From Owenia fusiformis (taxonomy: Eukaryota; Annelida; Polychaeta; Sabellida; Oweniidae): 64,000 nt of DNA. The notes beneath the pieces were generated by a model. The model saw nothing but the letters and a program-made list of their open reading frames with translations, did no database searches and was not told the DNA's origin. The stretch lies in assembly GCA_903813345.2 (NCBI GenBank), contig CAIIXF020000012.1, positions 17,617,520 through 17,681,519 on the forward strand, written 5' to 3'. This document shows positions 1 through 12,060 of this stretch, piece by piece. Every line of letters starts with the position of its first letter. Within the stretch, counting starts at the first letter, position 1. The translations under genes were made by a program, and so were the position numbers.

Positions 1-353
1 ATTGTAAACATTGATCATTTACTCTCTGAGATATTATGATATAAGGTGATTTAAATTGTGGCCTGATTTACAGAAATTATCAGCAGTTCGGCATTATCGC
101 AAATGACAAAATATTGGCGAATTTCTACCATTGTATACATTCTTATTGATATCATAACTTTAGTAGTATTTTGACCCTATGAGAAAAGTTGGTATCAATG
201 CAAAGCTTTGACAACTGTCTATGATGTGTGATATATGATTAGTGTTTAAACAGGTGCCGTTGCCATGGAAAAGGTCGTTGAGCAATAGGTATCCTTAATA
301 AGATTGAAATACGTATAGGAATGGGCATTTCCAGCCAGTGATCCAAATATGTA

Positions 354-1230
354 CACTCCCCTCCATAAGTTTGGCAACCTTTTTTCTCCATTGAACTACG
401 TGTTAAAGCCTCTTTACGTTTGAATTTTTATTTACTTAACCGGCGATGAAATAACTAATAATATTGATGGAAACGTAACTTTACTTTATTTCCAATACTT
501 TCAAATTTTCTCAATTTTTTTTCCTCAATTACAATAGGTCGAAAATTGATGATAAATTTGATGAGTTTTTGAAAATCGTCATTCCCATGTAATCCAATGG
601 GAAATGGAGGGTTCGGGGCAAATCAGAAATCAGGATATCTTTTCAGTAAAAGATTCAGCAAAAAATATTTTTATATAGAAAATTGAATTGTTTAACTTTT
701 TTTAACACTAAGTGTTTAGTTTATTTGATGAATATTAAAGTTACAGCGCTTCAAAGTCATGATTGAAAATAATTTTTCGCCTCCTGTGTTATTTCAATGG
801 GAGAGGTTTTTGAAAAACAATTTTGACTTTAAAGCCCTATAACTTTGTTGAACCTGAAGAAACATATCAAATTTTTTGTTAAATAAAGTTAGCAAATTCA
901 ATTGCCTGCCTAACTCGTATTTTTTGGAAGGACTCGGATGGATGGATATTCTGTCATATAACTTGCGGCAAACCTACCATTTCCCATTGGTTAACACGGG
1001 AATGTCGATTTTCAAAACTTCCTCAAATTCCTCATCAATTTTCGACCTATTGTTATGGAGGGAAAAAATTGAGAAAATTTGGAGGTATTGGATTTTAAAG
1101 TCAAATTACGTTTCCATCAATAGTATAAGTATTTAAATCGCAGGTTAATAAATAAAAATTCAAAGGTAAAGAGGCTTTAACGCGTAGTTCAATGGTGGAA
1201 AAAAGGTTGCCAAACTTATGGAGGGGAGTG
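354..1230. mobile_element. Non-autonomous Tc1/mariner-type element with long terminal inverted repeats
   Basis: The two ends are inverted copies of one another. The left begins CACTCCCCTCCATAAGTTTG and the right is its reverse complement, and a TA dinucleotide flanks each side (352-353 and 1231-1232), as expected for Tc1/mariner-type insertion. The similarity continues inward for about 270 bp (354-625 against about 955-1230) with scattered substitutions and small indels. The middle is AT-rich and shows no transposase. The open frame at 876-1136 lies partly in the right arm and resembles no protein I know. I infer a foldback or MITE-like element mobilised in trans; the superfamily rests on the TA flanks and end sequence only. 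Confidence 0.8.
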
Positions 1231-2640
1231 TATATTTTATTAATAGCAATTGTGTGGAAATGACCAACTTTTATCAATCTTGAACTATAATGACTAAATG
1301 ATTCTATATATTAAATTTTAAAGTGTTATTGTGACATCACAATAGCGGATTTCAACAGTTTGCTTTACATGGTCTCCGTGAAACTGATATCTTCCATGAT
1401 TACAATTGCAAAAGAATATGCACTTTATGGATATCAAATTAAAGCTAGTGCAATAACGAGTATTATGATAAGTAAATCAACACGATTAGATCAAGCTATG
1501 CCGTGGTTTCATGCTTTTGAATCTGGGGTATCAGTGGTTATAGACATAAAATACTGTATGAGAGGTCTGAGACTAACATATTTTATGCTAGTCTTGGGAG
1601 AGGTGGAACAACTTTTTATCCTGATCGATGAGTCTGAAAGTCGCAAGAAAAGTGTTTTCCTCAGTACATACGGTATGTTGTCATGTATGTCTCATATCAG
1701 ACAAAGCTTTATAAACATTCTAAGTCACTAATTTAAGTAGATACTCCTATTGTGATGTCATTATAATAAATGATTTACAACTTTTGATGTTTTTTAAAGT
1801 TGCACTAAACTGTTTTACTCATTTTAGACATGGGCGTGATTTAGAAATAATTATATTCATTAATTCAGATTGGCTTGGTCTCCTTATTAAAAACTATTTA
1901 GAAAAGTACCCAAAATAAATTATTTTTCGGTGAAACTTATAAATTGTTCTTAATGATTTGAAAGTTTCATGTTCATTAAAAAAATAGCAGGGCGTTCAAA
2001 ACTTTTTGACCCCCTCGTATATCAATTTTGTGAAGACTAATTATACCACTTTCGGAATCCATCGAGCTGTATTTGTAAGGGATAATTTTTCACAAGAATT
2101 ATTTTTTTGTGAAGTCGATTATAAATATTTTTGTTATTGAAATGCGTACAAATGAGAAAGTTGAGAGGTTAAGCTATCGATGTTTTTTACAACGCAACCG
2201 TGAACGCAAAGTACAAAAATTAACAAAGGAATGTATCGAGCGCTCATAGTTTTATGCGCGCTTAGTCTACTTCAGATACTCTTTCAGCTTCAGAGTTTCG
2301 GGTTTAGAACGGATGATTTGAAATTTGACGTTGGGTCAACGTGAACCATTTTACTCGTGTCTATTGAACACTATGCTGTCAATTTTGATTTCGATGCACA
2401 GTTGAATTCTTGCTGAACACGATGATGTATGTCATGCATGATTTAGCGCCAAAAATCTTACGAAACAAGCTCGTTTAAAATATGTATTAGAAAACCAGCT
2501 ATAAAACCGCATCAATGACATACTATAGAATCATTACACGCTATGGTGTAGTCTAAACAAACACTGGATTTGAACGGCTATTTATATGAGAAGGCTACAT
2601 GAATTTGTATATGGTCGAGTGATACGTACAGGTTCAGTTT
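1231..2640. other. Non-coding stretch; possible solitary transposon end near 1987-2021
   Basis: No convincing gene. A 123-codon open frame (1360-1731) has no recognisable motif or splice context and is probably chance. An imperfect palindrome (ATTGTGACATCACAAT, near 1328) has a partial inverted partner near 1748. Near 2000-2021 the sequence TTTTTGACCCCCTCGTATA resembles a mariner-type terminus next to TA, but I cannot find its partner end, so it may be a truncated element. Confidence 0.4.
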
Positions 2641-4035
2641 CGATTATATATGCAAAGCTTAACCTCTCCACTTATGCATTTTTCTACTTTGGTTCAGCCT
2701 TCAAATTTTGAAATCACGACATGTCCATATATGGCAAAAATATCAATGTTGCACTCCATGAGCCAATCATCCATGATAACTTCACATACTGTACGGCATG
2801 GTCACACGACCTCAAAAAGTCTGCAAAAATATTCCTTCAATAAATTCATGATTATTTGAGGATTCTTTTCATGTAGTCGACTATTGGATAAGTATCAATC
2901 TTATATTGTGAAATATACATGTACTTTAAAAATAATTAACAATTTAATTTGTATACAATTAACAATTTTAAAGAATGGTTTTATAAGAATTTATCATTCA
3001 ATCAAGTTAGGAATACTGTGTTTATATAAATCAAATTCTGGTTCTGGCATCGCCTATTTGAAGGAGTTGCTATGTTCTAAATGGGAATTATTTGAGCTAA
3101 GGACAATGTCTATCAAGGCACAACCAGGGATAGGGCCTTTTATGGAACAAAAATGCGAACTACTATGGATTGACGGGATACCACTGTGGCCTTCTATGGA
3201 ACAACCATGACCATGTAGTAATCTACAAGTCTTCCTTGAAATCACTGTTGTGCTGGTACTGGGCCTTCTATGAAGCCACTGTCCCTTATTCTGAAGATTC
3301 TAAATGCCAATCAGGACCTTCTATGCAGACACCACCATATGTATGAAAATCATTAAAGTCTTATTTGGACCTAATGTTTCCATCATTGAAAAAACGAAGG
3401 CCCTCCTTCAAGGAACTGTCTTTGTTTTTTTTTTTGGTTTTTTTATACATAGATTTATTCCTTTAGATAACAATTATAGATATGCAATTGATTGCCAAAG
3501 TTTTATAAAAAACATTAGCGGCAATTTTAGACAATATGAATAGGAATGCATTTACATTTAAAAATTCATCAAAGTAATGTTATAACTCATATAAGAAACT
3601 ATAATCCCATGGGCCAGGGATGAGTTAACACATGCATGCAAAAATTAGCCAAACCAATCAATTTGGCTCAAACTTTGATCGACAAAATGGCTCATTAGTT
3701 CTATTAATTTTTCATTTAATGAATAATCTAAATCTTCATCACCATACAAAAGAACTGAATTTTGTCAACTGTGTTCAAACTCTGAACCAAAAGATGAAGA
3801 TCTGTCTTTAGTCTTTTATGGTTCCACTATTTTGGATCTTCAAGGATATTCTCTAAGGTCAACTAGGAAGCACTAGGGGCTATAAACACAACACTAATAC
3901 CCTAACCTATTAGAGTACAAATCGGGTCAGCATGTATGAAGTATGGTGATCTGTCTGTCATTCTCTGTCTGTCCAGACATCTCCTCCGCCTAGACCGTTT
4001 AACCCTGAGCTCCCATACTTGGTCAACATACTAGG
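2641..4035. other. Non-coding stretch with a loosely repeated GGCCTTCTATGG motif
   Basis: No gene is supported. Between about 3130 and 3420 variants of GGCCTTCTATGGA recur four or five times at 50-75-bp spacing, suggesting an old, eroded tandem repeat. The two open frames that overlap there on opposite strands are explained by this repeat. The rest is unremarkable AT-rich DNA. Confidence 0.35.
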
Positions 4036-4039
4036 TGGA

Positions 4040-4945
4040 TTGGTGGACATTCTACGAAGATCAGAGGTCAAAGTCATTTAAAGGTAAAAGGTCAATATCT
4101 AGGTATTTGGCTTTTTAATACCCTTGATCTGTGCTATGGCCCTTAACGACCCATGATTAGGTGCCCGGAGGTCAAGGTCAACTGTGTGGGGCAAGGTCAT
4201 TCCCAGATCAAATGCATCTGGGGCTGTTGTGACCTTTGGCGACCAATGATAAGGTGATCTGAGGTAAAGGTCATTACTAGGTCAAATGTCAATATCTAGG
4301 TATTTTGAAATTTAAGATTTCTGGGGCTACTTTTACCCTTGGTGACCAATGATTTGGTGACCTGAGTTCAAGGTCAATATTTACGGGTCAAGGTTATTCC
4401 AAGATCAGAGGTCAATACCTTGGTATTTGGCGTTTTAATGCATTTGGGACTGCTTTGACCCTTGGCGACCCATGATTAGGTGACTTGAGGTCATGGTTAT
4501 TCCAAGATCATAGGTCAATATCTAGATATTTGGTGATGTTAGGTCCTTGGGGCTGCTGTGACCCTTGACGACCATTGATTAAGTAACCTAATCAATTTTT
4601 ATGGGTCAAGGTCGAGGGTTGCTATCTAAGTAAGTACCTTAAGGGCTATTGTGACCCTTGTCGACCCATGATTACGTGACCCGAGGTCATACCAAGATCA
4701 AAGGTTAATATCTAGATATTTGGTGTTTTAAGAGCCTGATGGGCTGTTGTGATCTTTGGCAACCCATGACTAGGTGACCTTAGGGTTAAGGTCAACATTA
4801 TATTTGTCAAGATCTCAAGAACAAAGTTCGACACTTACTTGAAGGATACTGTAACCCTCAGTGACTCATGATTAAGTGACCTGAAGTCAAAGTCAATGTT
4901 TCTTGGCCAAGGTCATATTAAGGTCAAACGATCAATACAGACGAG
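4040..4945. repeat. Degenerate tandem repeat rich in AGGTCA half-sites (about 100-bp period)
   Basis: About eight eroded copies of a unit of roughly 80-120 bp. Landmarks are GGGCTGTTGTGACCCTTGGC followed by a GACCCATGATTAGGTGACC-like block, then AGGTCAAGGTCA and TATCTAGGTATTTGG. Anchors for successive copies lie near 4127, 4211, 4324, 4446, 4550, 4627, 4741 and 4843. Copies differ by many substitutions and indels, so the array is old. TCAAGGTCA matches the extended half-site bound by ERR/NR5A-type nuclear receptors. That is a sequence match only; no regulatory role is shown. Confidence 0.75.
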
Positions 4946-5810
4946 CATTTGATGGGAGCTGTTCGCCCAGGCTCAATAAAACCGTGCAATTAGCCTTTAG
5001 AATTTGATAAAAATAAACTTCATTCAAAGAGCTTAAGTTCTAGTTGATAATGTAACCATATGATTGTAGAATGCAATCTCAAAATTGTTTCAAGTTAACT
5101 TTTAATTTAAAAAAGTTATGGTTAATTGAATTTCATCCTTCTTTGTTTGATTTTTTGGTAAAAAAACATCCGTTACTAACAGGTTATCATTCAATTTCTC
5201 TCTTTTGGAAATGACACGTTGATGTGTGGAAGAAACCCCAACTTGCAAATGATGAAGAAAATGTTACTCTGTTTTACCAAACGATAGCTTTTGGTAATCT
5301 ATTTAATATAACTTCAGCAAAAAAATTAATTAAAATGCACAAGCAACAAAACTTAAAGAAAGAAAAGTGTTTCTGGAAAGCTGTCTATCTTGATTCCCTG
5401 GAAATTTAGAAATACAATGACTTTAACTAATAAATGTGTAATAAAAATGTCGCTAAATGTGACTATTTTACTTTTTTCTTTACACTTTCTGAAATATTGA
5501 GTTCGTTATTTAATTATTTATTTAAATTTTTGGAGGCATGTCAAATGTAACGAATGTTTCAAGACAGTGGAACATATATTCACGGTTTTAGAAATAAAAG
5601 TTCAACGATCAACTTTGCCTTGATTTAACATTTTAGACACATAACGAACAAACTTTACCCATCTGGAAAATAATGAAGACATTTTTCTTCAAAAATATGA
5701 ACATTTATTCTTAATACCGACTTTATCAAAATTGTTCTTATTTTGTTGTCATCATGATACATGATAATTACTTTCCAGTCTAGCAACGTATCTTTTTGTA
5801 TTTTAGTGAT
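4946..5810. other. AT-rich intergenic DNA, nothing recognised
   Basis: No gene, repeat or motif stands out. The 61-codon open frame at 5224-5409 has no splice context or recognisable domain and is treated as chance. Confidence 0.4.
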
Positions 5811-5820
5811 GATACATATT

Positions 5821-5945
5821 GTCGCGCGCCAGACTCCCGCCGAGTACCTGTATTCCCTCGGAGAAGGTCTGGTGGCGATCATAAGGGATTCGGAGGTGTT
5901 TCTCACGGGCGCCGAGCTTGTTTGGTGCTTCGGCTGTCACTGAGC
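5821..5945. other. GC-rich patch with an imperfect hairpin
   Basis: The sequence changes abruptly from AT-rich to GC-rich. GCCAGACTCCCGCCGAG at about 5828-5844 pairs imperfectly with CTCGGAGAAGGTCTGGTGGC at about 5857-5876. An open frame crosses it on each strand but neither resembles a known protein. This may be the edge of the repeat-rich block that follows, or a transposon terminus. Confidence 0.35.
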
Positions 5946-6224
5946 TAGGAGATGGAGAACACAAGAATATACAAAACAATCAATTACAGGATTTTAACAA
6001 TCTATTCAACACTATAATTACTATAACAATCAATTTCAAAATGTCCTCAAATGCCTTTATGGCCAGTAATACAAATAATGTCTCTATATATAAGCATGAG
6101 TCGAAAAACACTCTGGCTCTGAGTTCGTCCGTCTCTACTCTACTTTGCCATACTCTGCTTTCTGCTCTGCTTGTCTGCTCTGCTCTCTGATATACTCGGC
6201 TCTGTTCTCTGCTCGCTCTTAAAA

Positions 6225-6860
6225 AGAGCTCTCCCTCTTGAGCTATCTCGTCTTTGGGAAGGAGCCCTGGCTCCGGAAGTAACCTCTGCTTCGGGAGTCG
6301 CCTTGTCACGGGAGTAACCACCTTTAAACTCTCCTCAAAAGAGTGCTTTCACTCTATGAGCTACACTGGCTCTTGGAAGGAGTCCAGGCTCCGAGAGTAA
6401 CCTCTGCTCTTGGAGTCACCACTTCTCAGGATATACCTCTCTACAACCTCTGCTCAATTCACTCTTGAGCTATACTGTCTCTTGGAAGGGGTCCAGGCTC
6501 CGGGAGTATCCTCTGCTCTTGGAGTCGTCACTTCTCAGGAGAAACCTCTGCTCTCGAACGAGATCCACACACTGGGAGTACCTCAGCCCCAGGAATCGCC
6601 TCGTCTCAGGAGTAACCTCTACTCTTGAACGAGATCCACACACTGCTAGTACCTCAGCCCCGGGAATCGCCTCGTCTCAGGATTAACCTCTACTCAAAGA
6701 GTGCTCTCACTCAATGAGCTATACTGTCTCCAAAGAGTAACTTCTACTCAAAGAGTGCTCTCACTCAATGAGCTACACTGTCTCCAAAGAGTAGCCTCTG
6801 CTCTCGGAGTCACCGCTTCGCAGGAGCAACCTCACTACAACCTCTGTAGAGAATAACAAC
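6225..6860. repeat. Nested degenerate tandem repeat (110-, 71- and 54-bp periods)
   Basis: Variants of CTCTTGGAAGGAGTCCAGGC followed by CTCTGCTCTTGGAGTC and TCTCAGGAGTAACCTC recur. One long period of about 110 bp links copies near 6239, 6357 and 6467. A 71-bp direct repeat starts at 6544 and 6615 (landmark AACGAGATCCACACACTG). A 54-bp direct repeat starts at 6690 and 6744 (landmark GAGTGCTCTCACTCAATGAG). The sub-repeats share words, so they probably grew from one ancestral unit. The overlapping frames here (6410-6686) are repeat products. Confidence 0.8.
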
Positions 6861-7110
6861 TCTAGAATGTCGATCAAAGGATGAGATTAGACAGAGCTGT
6901 TATCTCTCGCCCTGGAGCACCTCAGTTCCGGTAATGTAACCTTGGCTCCGATGAGAGTAAACCTTCCTCAACATACAACCCTGGGTGAGAGTCAGATTGC
7001 CTTTATAGCTTGGAGGGGTAATGACTAGGAGCCACCAATACTCAGAGCAGAATGACTCACGAATATCGATCAAAGAAATGAGATTAGACAGAGCCAAATC
7101 TACTCAGAGA
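6848..7110. repeat. Spaced direct repeat beside the nested repeat
   Basis: GAATGTCGATCAAAGGATGA at about 6867 recurs as GAATATCGATCAAAGAAATG at about 7062; both are followed by GAGATTAGACAGAGC. The pair brackets about 200 bp and shows that the repeat domain extends past the dense tandem block. Confidence 0.55.
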
Positions 7111-7129
7111 ATCTGGAGCTTAAAACTTC

Positions 7130-7215
7130 TCAAAATGACGTCACTTCCTTCAAAATCAAAGATGGCCGACCGCCGGGAATTGTGGGAACAAGAAAGCAAG
7201 ATGGCGGACATCTAT
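7130..7215. promoter_or_regulatory. Promoter-like cluster: CRE/ETS and two YY1-type sites
   Basis: A perfect CRE, TGACGTCA (7136-7143), runs directly into CTTCC, giving the composite TGACGTCACTTCC. Two YY1-type matches follow: AAGATGGCCGAC (7159-7170) and AAGATGGCGGAC (7198-7209). GGGAATTGTGGGAA lies between them. This combination is typical of TATA-less animal promoters, but no coding exon is recognisable on either side, so it could equally be a decayed promoter inside a transposon. Confidence 0.4.
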
Positions 7216-7498
7216 TTACCCATTTTATGCCAACCTCAATCAAGAAAATGGCTAACTCACCAAAACACTGGCTGTTGTCTTGTATTTTCTTCAATAGTCG
7301 CACCAAATACAATCTGCATCTAACGATTACTGCAACTAATCCAATATATCCAAAATTATGCTCTAATAAGTCCACATATTAAATAAAACACGCTTGCACA
7401 TAAATAAATCCAAACTGACGAGGTCTTGTATCTTCAAGATCTTGGTTTACTCTGATTCACGTGGTTAATTGCAAACAATAAAATCCAGACACCTCAAG

Positions 7499-7522
7499 TT
7501 GCATCATGGGAAAACTACAACT
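7499..7522. promoter_or_regulatory. ZNF143/SBS-like element
   Basis: GCATCATGGGAAAACTACAA resembles the composite GCATnnTGGGAnnTGTAGT/ACTACAATTCC family of ZNF143-type promoter elements, with imperfect spacing. A small palindrome, CAACTTAAGTTG, overlaps its end. It lies 300 bp from the CRE/YY1 cluster, which is the only reason to take it seriously. Confidence 0.25.
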
Positions 7523-7829
7523 TAAGTTGGAGGGAAATTCAAATAAAAGAATCTGATTGGCTGATCACCGGTTGATGGGTACTTAATTATTCTAATTTAT
7601 TCCACTACAGTCTGCTGATCAGTAAGCATCCCAGTGCCTACGTGACATTCTGCATGTACACATTTGAGCCGTCAAACTCTATGAAAGAGTCGACTGACTC
7701 CAAATATAAAAGTACAAAATTAAACAAAAATGAAACTCACAATTTCGTCACAATATCATTACAAAACAAGAAAATAGACTTGCATCCTACAAAAATATAC
7801 ATTTCCCTCCAAATTAAACAAAAAATCTA

Positions 7830-8275
7830 GATAACGTATGTTACATTTTGTGAACTGTGATCGAAATGCTCTTATTATCATAAATATAACATCTCATACA
7901 TGTCTACATTGTTTAGGAGAAAGTCAAACGAATCTTTCTGTTCAAGTATAATTTTATATGTACTCAAAATCGCATTCACCACTGTCGTTTTCAACACGTC
8001 TTTGGTGATGTATGTTTCATTTTCATGAGAACTTTTTTTGATCTTATATCATTCTTGTAGATAGGATCAAAAGAGTTTTAGTGTCAGACTATAAAACGTC
8101 TTACAAATGTATATTTGGTTCGGTAGAAAGTCAAACAAAGCTTTTTATTCCGATAGATTCTCAGAGTTGCATTCATCACTTAACTGTAGCTTACAAAATA
8201 TCTTTGTTATGTATGTTTTATTTACATAAAGATCTGTTATATATTTTCCATATCATACTTGTCTAAACCATACAT
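7830..8275. repeat. Diverged tandem repeat of about 200 bp at the edge of the satellite
   Basis: GAGAAAGTCAAACGAATCTT near 7918 recurs as GTAGAAAGTCAAACAAAGCT near 8124. GGTGATGTATGTTTCATTTT near 8003 matches GTTATGTATGTTTTATTTAC about 200 bp later, and TATCATTCTTGT is echoed by TATCATACTTGT. Two clear copies and part of a third abut the start of the large satellite. The period is close to the satellite monomer, but the sequences are not obviously related. Confidence 0.5.
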
Positions 8276-9300
8276 CCTTGCAAACTTGCCGGACAGGACA
8301 GGTTCGTCAATCTAACACATTGACAATATAATTTGTCATACAAGTCTGATTTACTTTGGGCTATGTACGGAATGTTAATTTTCGGACCAGCTGTACATCG
8401 CACTGGTAGCAGCGACTAGTTTGATATATTGTGAGACATTTATCTATATATTTTTTACGTTTGCCAAAGGAGGGATGTATCGATTGACTTCTCTGTTATG
8501 GGGATATATAATATCCAATTCGTCTTAAATCGCTTAAGCAATTTGCGCTCTTGACGAAATGTCAATTTCCCGACCAGTCGTACGTCACTCTCCTACATGC
8601 CCGTCCTTCGCAATTTTGTGAGACGTTCAAATGTATATTTTTGGAGTATGCTCTTGGATGGATTCGATGAATGATGTTCCCGTTCGTGATATATTTCATA
8701 ATCTAATTCGTCTTAAATCTATGATGCAGTTTGTGCTCTGGAGGAAATGTCAATTTTCGGACCAGTCGTACGTAACGCTGGTGGCAGCATGATATTTGTT
8801 ATATAGTGAGATGTTTCAGGATACATTTTTACATTTGCTCTACCGAGGACTTGTTGATTGGTCATTCTATTCGTGAGATATTGAATACCTAATTTGTCAT
8901 GCAATTCTGATTTACTTTGGGATTTGTACGGAATGTCAATTTTCGGACCAGCTGTACATCGCACTATTAACAGCGACTAGTTTGATATATTGTGAGTCGT
9001 TTATGTATATATTTTTACGTTTGCCAAAGGAGGGATGTATCGATTGACTTCTCTGTTAGGGGGATATATAATATCCAATTCGTCTTAATTCGCAATTTTC
9101 GGACCAGTCGTACGTAACGCTGGTGGCAGCATGATATTTGTTATTTAGTGAGATGTTTCAGGATACATTTTGACATTTGCCCTACCAAGGAACCAAGGAC
9201 TTGTTGATTGGTCATTCTATTCGTGAGATATTGAGTATCTACTTTGTCATACAAGTCTGATTTACTTGAGGCTACATGTATGTTCGGAATGTCAATTTTC

Positions 9301-9858
9301 GGACCAGCTGTACATCGCACTGGTAGCAGCGACTAGTTTGATATATTGTGAGACGTTTATGTATATATTTTTACGTTTGCCAAAGGAGGGATGTATCGAT
9401 TGACTTCTCTGTTAGGGGGTTATATAATATCCAATTCGTCTTAAATCGCTTATGCAATTTGCGCTCTTGACGAAATGTCAATTTTCCGACAAGTCGTACG
9501 TCACACTGCTACAAGCCAGTCCTTTGCAATTTTGTGAGATGTTTAAGTATATATTTTGGAGTATGCTCTTGAATGGATTGAATGAATGATATTCCTGTTC
9601 GTGATATATTTTATATCTAATTCGTCTGAAATCTTTGATGCAGTTTGTGCTCTGGGGGAAATGTCAATTTTCGGACCAGTCGTACGTAACGCTGGTGGCA
9701 GCATAATATTTGTTATTTATTGAGATGTTTCAGGATACATTTTTACATTTGCCCTACCGAGGACTTGTTGATTGGTCATTCTATTCGTGAGATATTGAGT
9801 ATCTAATTTGTCATACAAGTCTGATTTACTTTAGGCTATGTTCGGAATGTCAATTTTC
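9301..9858. repeat. Representative 558-bp higher-order unit (A-B-C)
   Basis: A canonical unit: A 9301-9486, B 9487-9672, C 9673-9858, each exactly 186 bp. A holds TTTGCCAAAGGAGGGATGTA, B holds GTATGCTCTTGAATGGATTG, and C holds CTACCGAGGACTTGTTGATT. The segment before it (about 9060-9110) fuses A directly into C inside ATTCGCAATTTTCGGACCAG, a local deletion of most of one B monomer. Confidence 0.95.
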
Positions 9859-12060
9859 GGACCAGCTGTACATCGCACTGGTAGCAGCGACTAGTTTAAT
9901 ATATTGTGAGACGTTTATGTATATATTTTTACGTTTGCCAAAGGAGGGATGTATCGATTGACTTCTCTGTTAGGGGGATATATAATATCCAATTAGTCTT
10001 AAATCGCTTATGCAATTTGCGCTCTTGACGAAATGTCAATTTTCCGACCAGTCGTACATTACACTTCTACATGTCAGTCCTTTGCAATTTTGTGAGACGT
10101 TAAGGTATATATTTTTGAGTATGCTCTGTAAAGGATTTAATGAATGATGTTCCCGTTCGTGATATATTTTATAACTAATTCGTCTTAAATCTATGATGCA
10201 GTTTGTGCTCTGGAGGAAATGTCAATTTTCAGACCAGTCGTACGTAACGCAGGTGGCAGCATGAAATTTATTATTTAGTGAGATGTTTCAAGATACATTT
10301 TTACATTTGTCCTACCGAGGACTTGTTGATTGGTCATTCTATTCGTGAGATATTGAGTATCTGGTTTGTCATACAAGTCTGATTTACTTTGGGCCATGTA
10401 CGGAATGTCAATTTTCGGACCAGCTGTACATAGCACAGGTAGCAGCGACTAGTTTGATATATTGTGAGACGTTTAGGTATATATTTTTACGTTTGCCAAA
10501 GGAGGGATGTATCGATTTACTTCTCTGTTAGGGAGATATGTAATATCCAATTTGTCTTAAATTGCTTATGCAATTTGCTCTCTTGACGAAATGTCAATTT
10601 TCCGACCAGTCGTACGTCGACATGCCAGTCCTTTGCAATTTTGTGAGACGTTTGAGTATATATTTTGGAGTATGCTCTTGAATGGATTTAATGAATGATG
10701 TTCCCGTTCATGATATATTTTATATCTAATTTGTCTTAAATCTATGAAGCAGTTTGTGCTCTGGAGGAAATTTCAATTTTCGGACCAGTCGTACGTAACG
10801 CTGGTGACAGCATGATATTTGTTATTTAGTGAGATGTTTTGGGATACATTTTTAAATTTGCCCTTTCCGAGGACCTGTTGATTGGTCATTCTATACGTGA
10901 GATATTGAGTATCTAATTTGTCATACAAGTCTGATTTACTTTGGGCCATGTACGGAATGTCAATTTTCTGACCAGCTGTACATCGCACTGGTAGGAGCGA
11001 CTAGTCTGATATATTATGAGACGTTTATGTATATATTTTTACGTTTGCCAAAGGAGGGATGTATCGATTGATTTCTCTGTTAGGGGGATATATAATATCA
11101 AATTTGTCTTAAATCACTTATACAATTTGCGCTCTAGACGAAATGTCAATTTTCCGACCAGTCGTACGTCACACTGCTACATGCCAGTCCTTTGCAATTT
11201 TGTGAGACGTTTAAGTATATATTTTGGAGTATGCTCTAGAATGGATTTAATGAATGATGTTCCCGTTCGTGATATATTTTATACCTAATTCGTCTTAATC
11301 TATGATGCAATTTGTGCCCTGGAGAAAATGTCAATTTTCTGACCAGTCGTACGTATCGCTGGTGGCAGCATGATATTTGTTATTTAGTGAGATATTTCAG
11401 GATACATTTTTACATTCGCCCTACCGAGGACTTGTTGATTGGTCTTTCTATTCGTGAGATATTGAGTATCTAATTTGTCATACAAGTCTGATTTACTTTG
11501 GGCTATGTACGGAATGTCACTTTTCTGACCAGCTGTACATCGCACTGGTAGCAGCGACTAGTTTGATATATTGTGAGACGTTTATGTATATATTTTAATG
11601 TTTGTCAAAGGAGGGATGTATCGATTGACTTCTCTGTTAGGGGGATATATAATATCCAATTCGTCTTAAATCACTTATACAATTAGCGCTCTAGACGAAA
11701 TGTCAATTTTCCGACCAGTCGTACGTCACACTGCTACATGCCAGTCCTTTGCAATTTTGTGAGACTTTTAAGTATATATTTTGGAGTATACTCTTGAATG
11801 GATTTAATGAATGATGTTCCCGTTCGTGATATATTTTATATCTAATTCGTCTTAAATCTATGATGCAATTTGTGCTATGGAAGAAATGTCAATTTACGGA
11901 CCAGTCGTACGTAACGTTGGTGGCAGCATGATACTTGTTATTTAGTGAGATATTTCAACATACATGTTTACATTTGTCCTACCGGGGACTTGTTGATTGG
12001 TCATTCTATTTGTGAGATATTGAGTATCTGGTTTGTCATACATGTCTGATTTACTTTAGG

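Noticed and set aside
1360-1731. 123-codon open frame as a possible gene
   Set aside because: No recognisable motif, splice context or codon pattern; such a length arises by chance in a window of this size.
5655-6190. Overlapping frames on both strands across the GC-rich patch
   Set aside because: No known motif, and the hairpin and repeat structure explain the openness.
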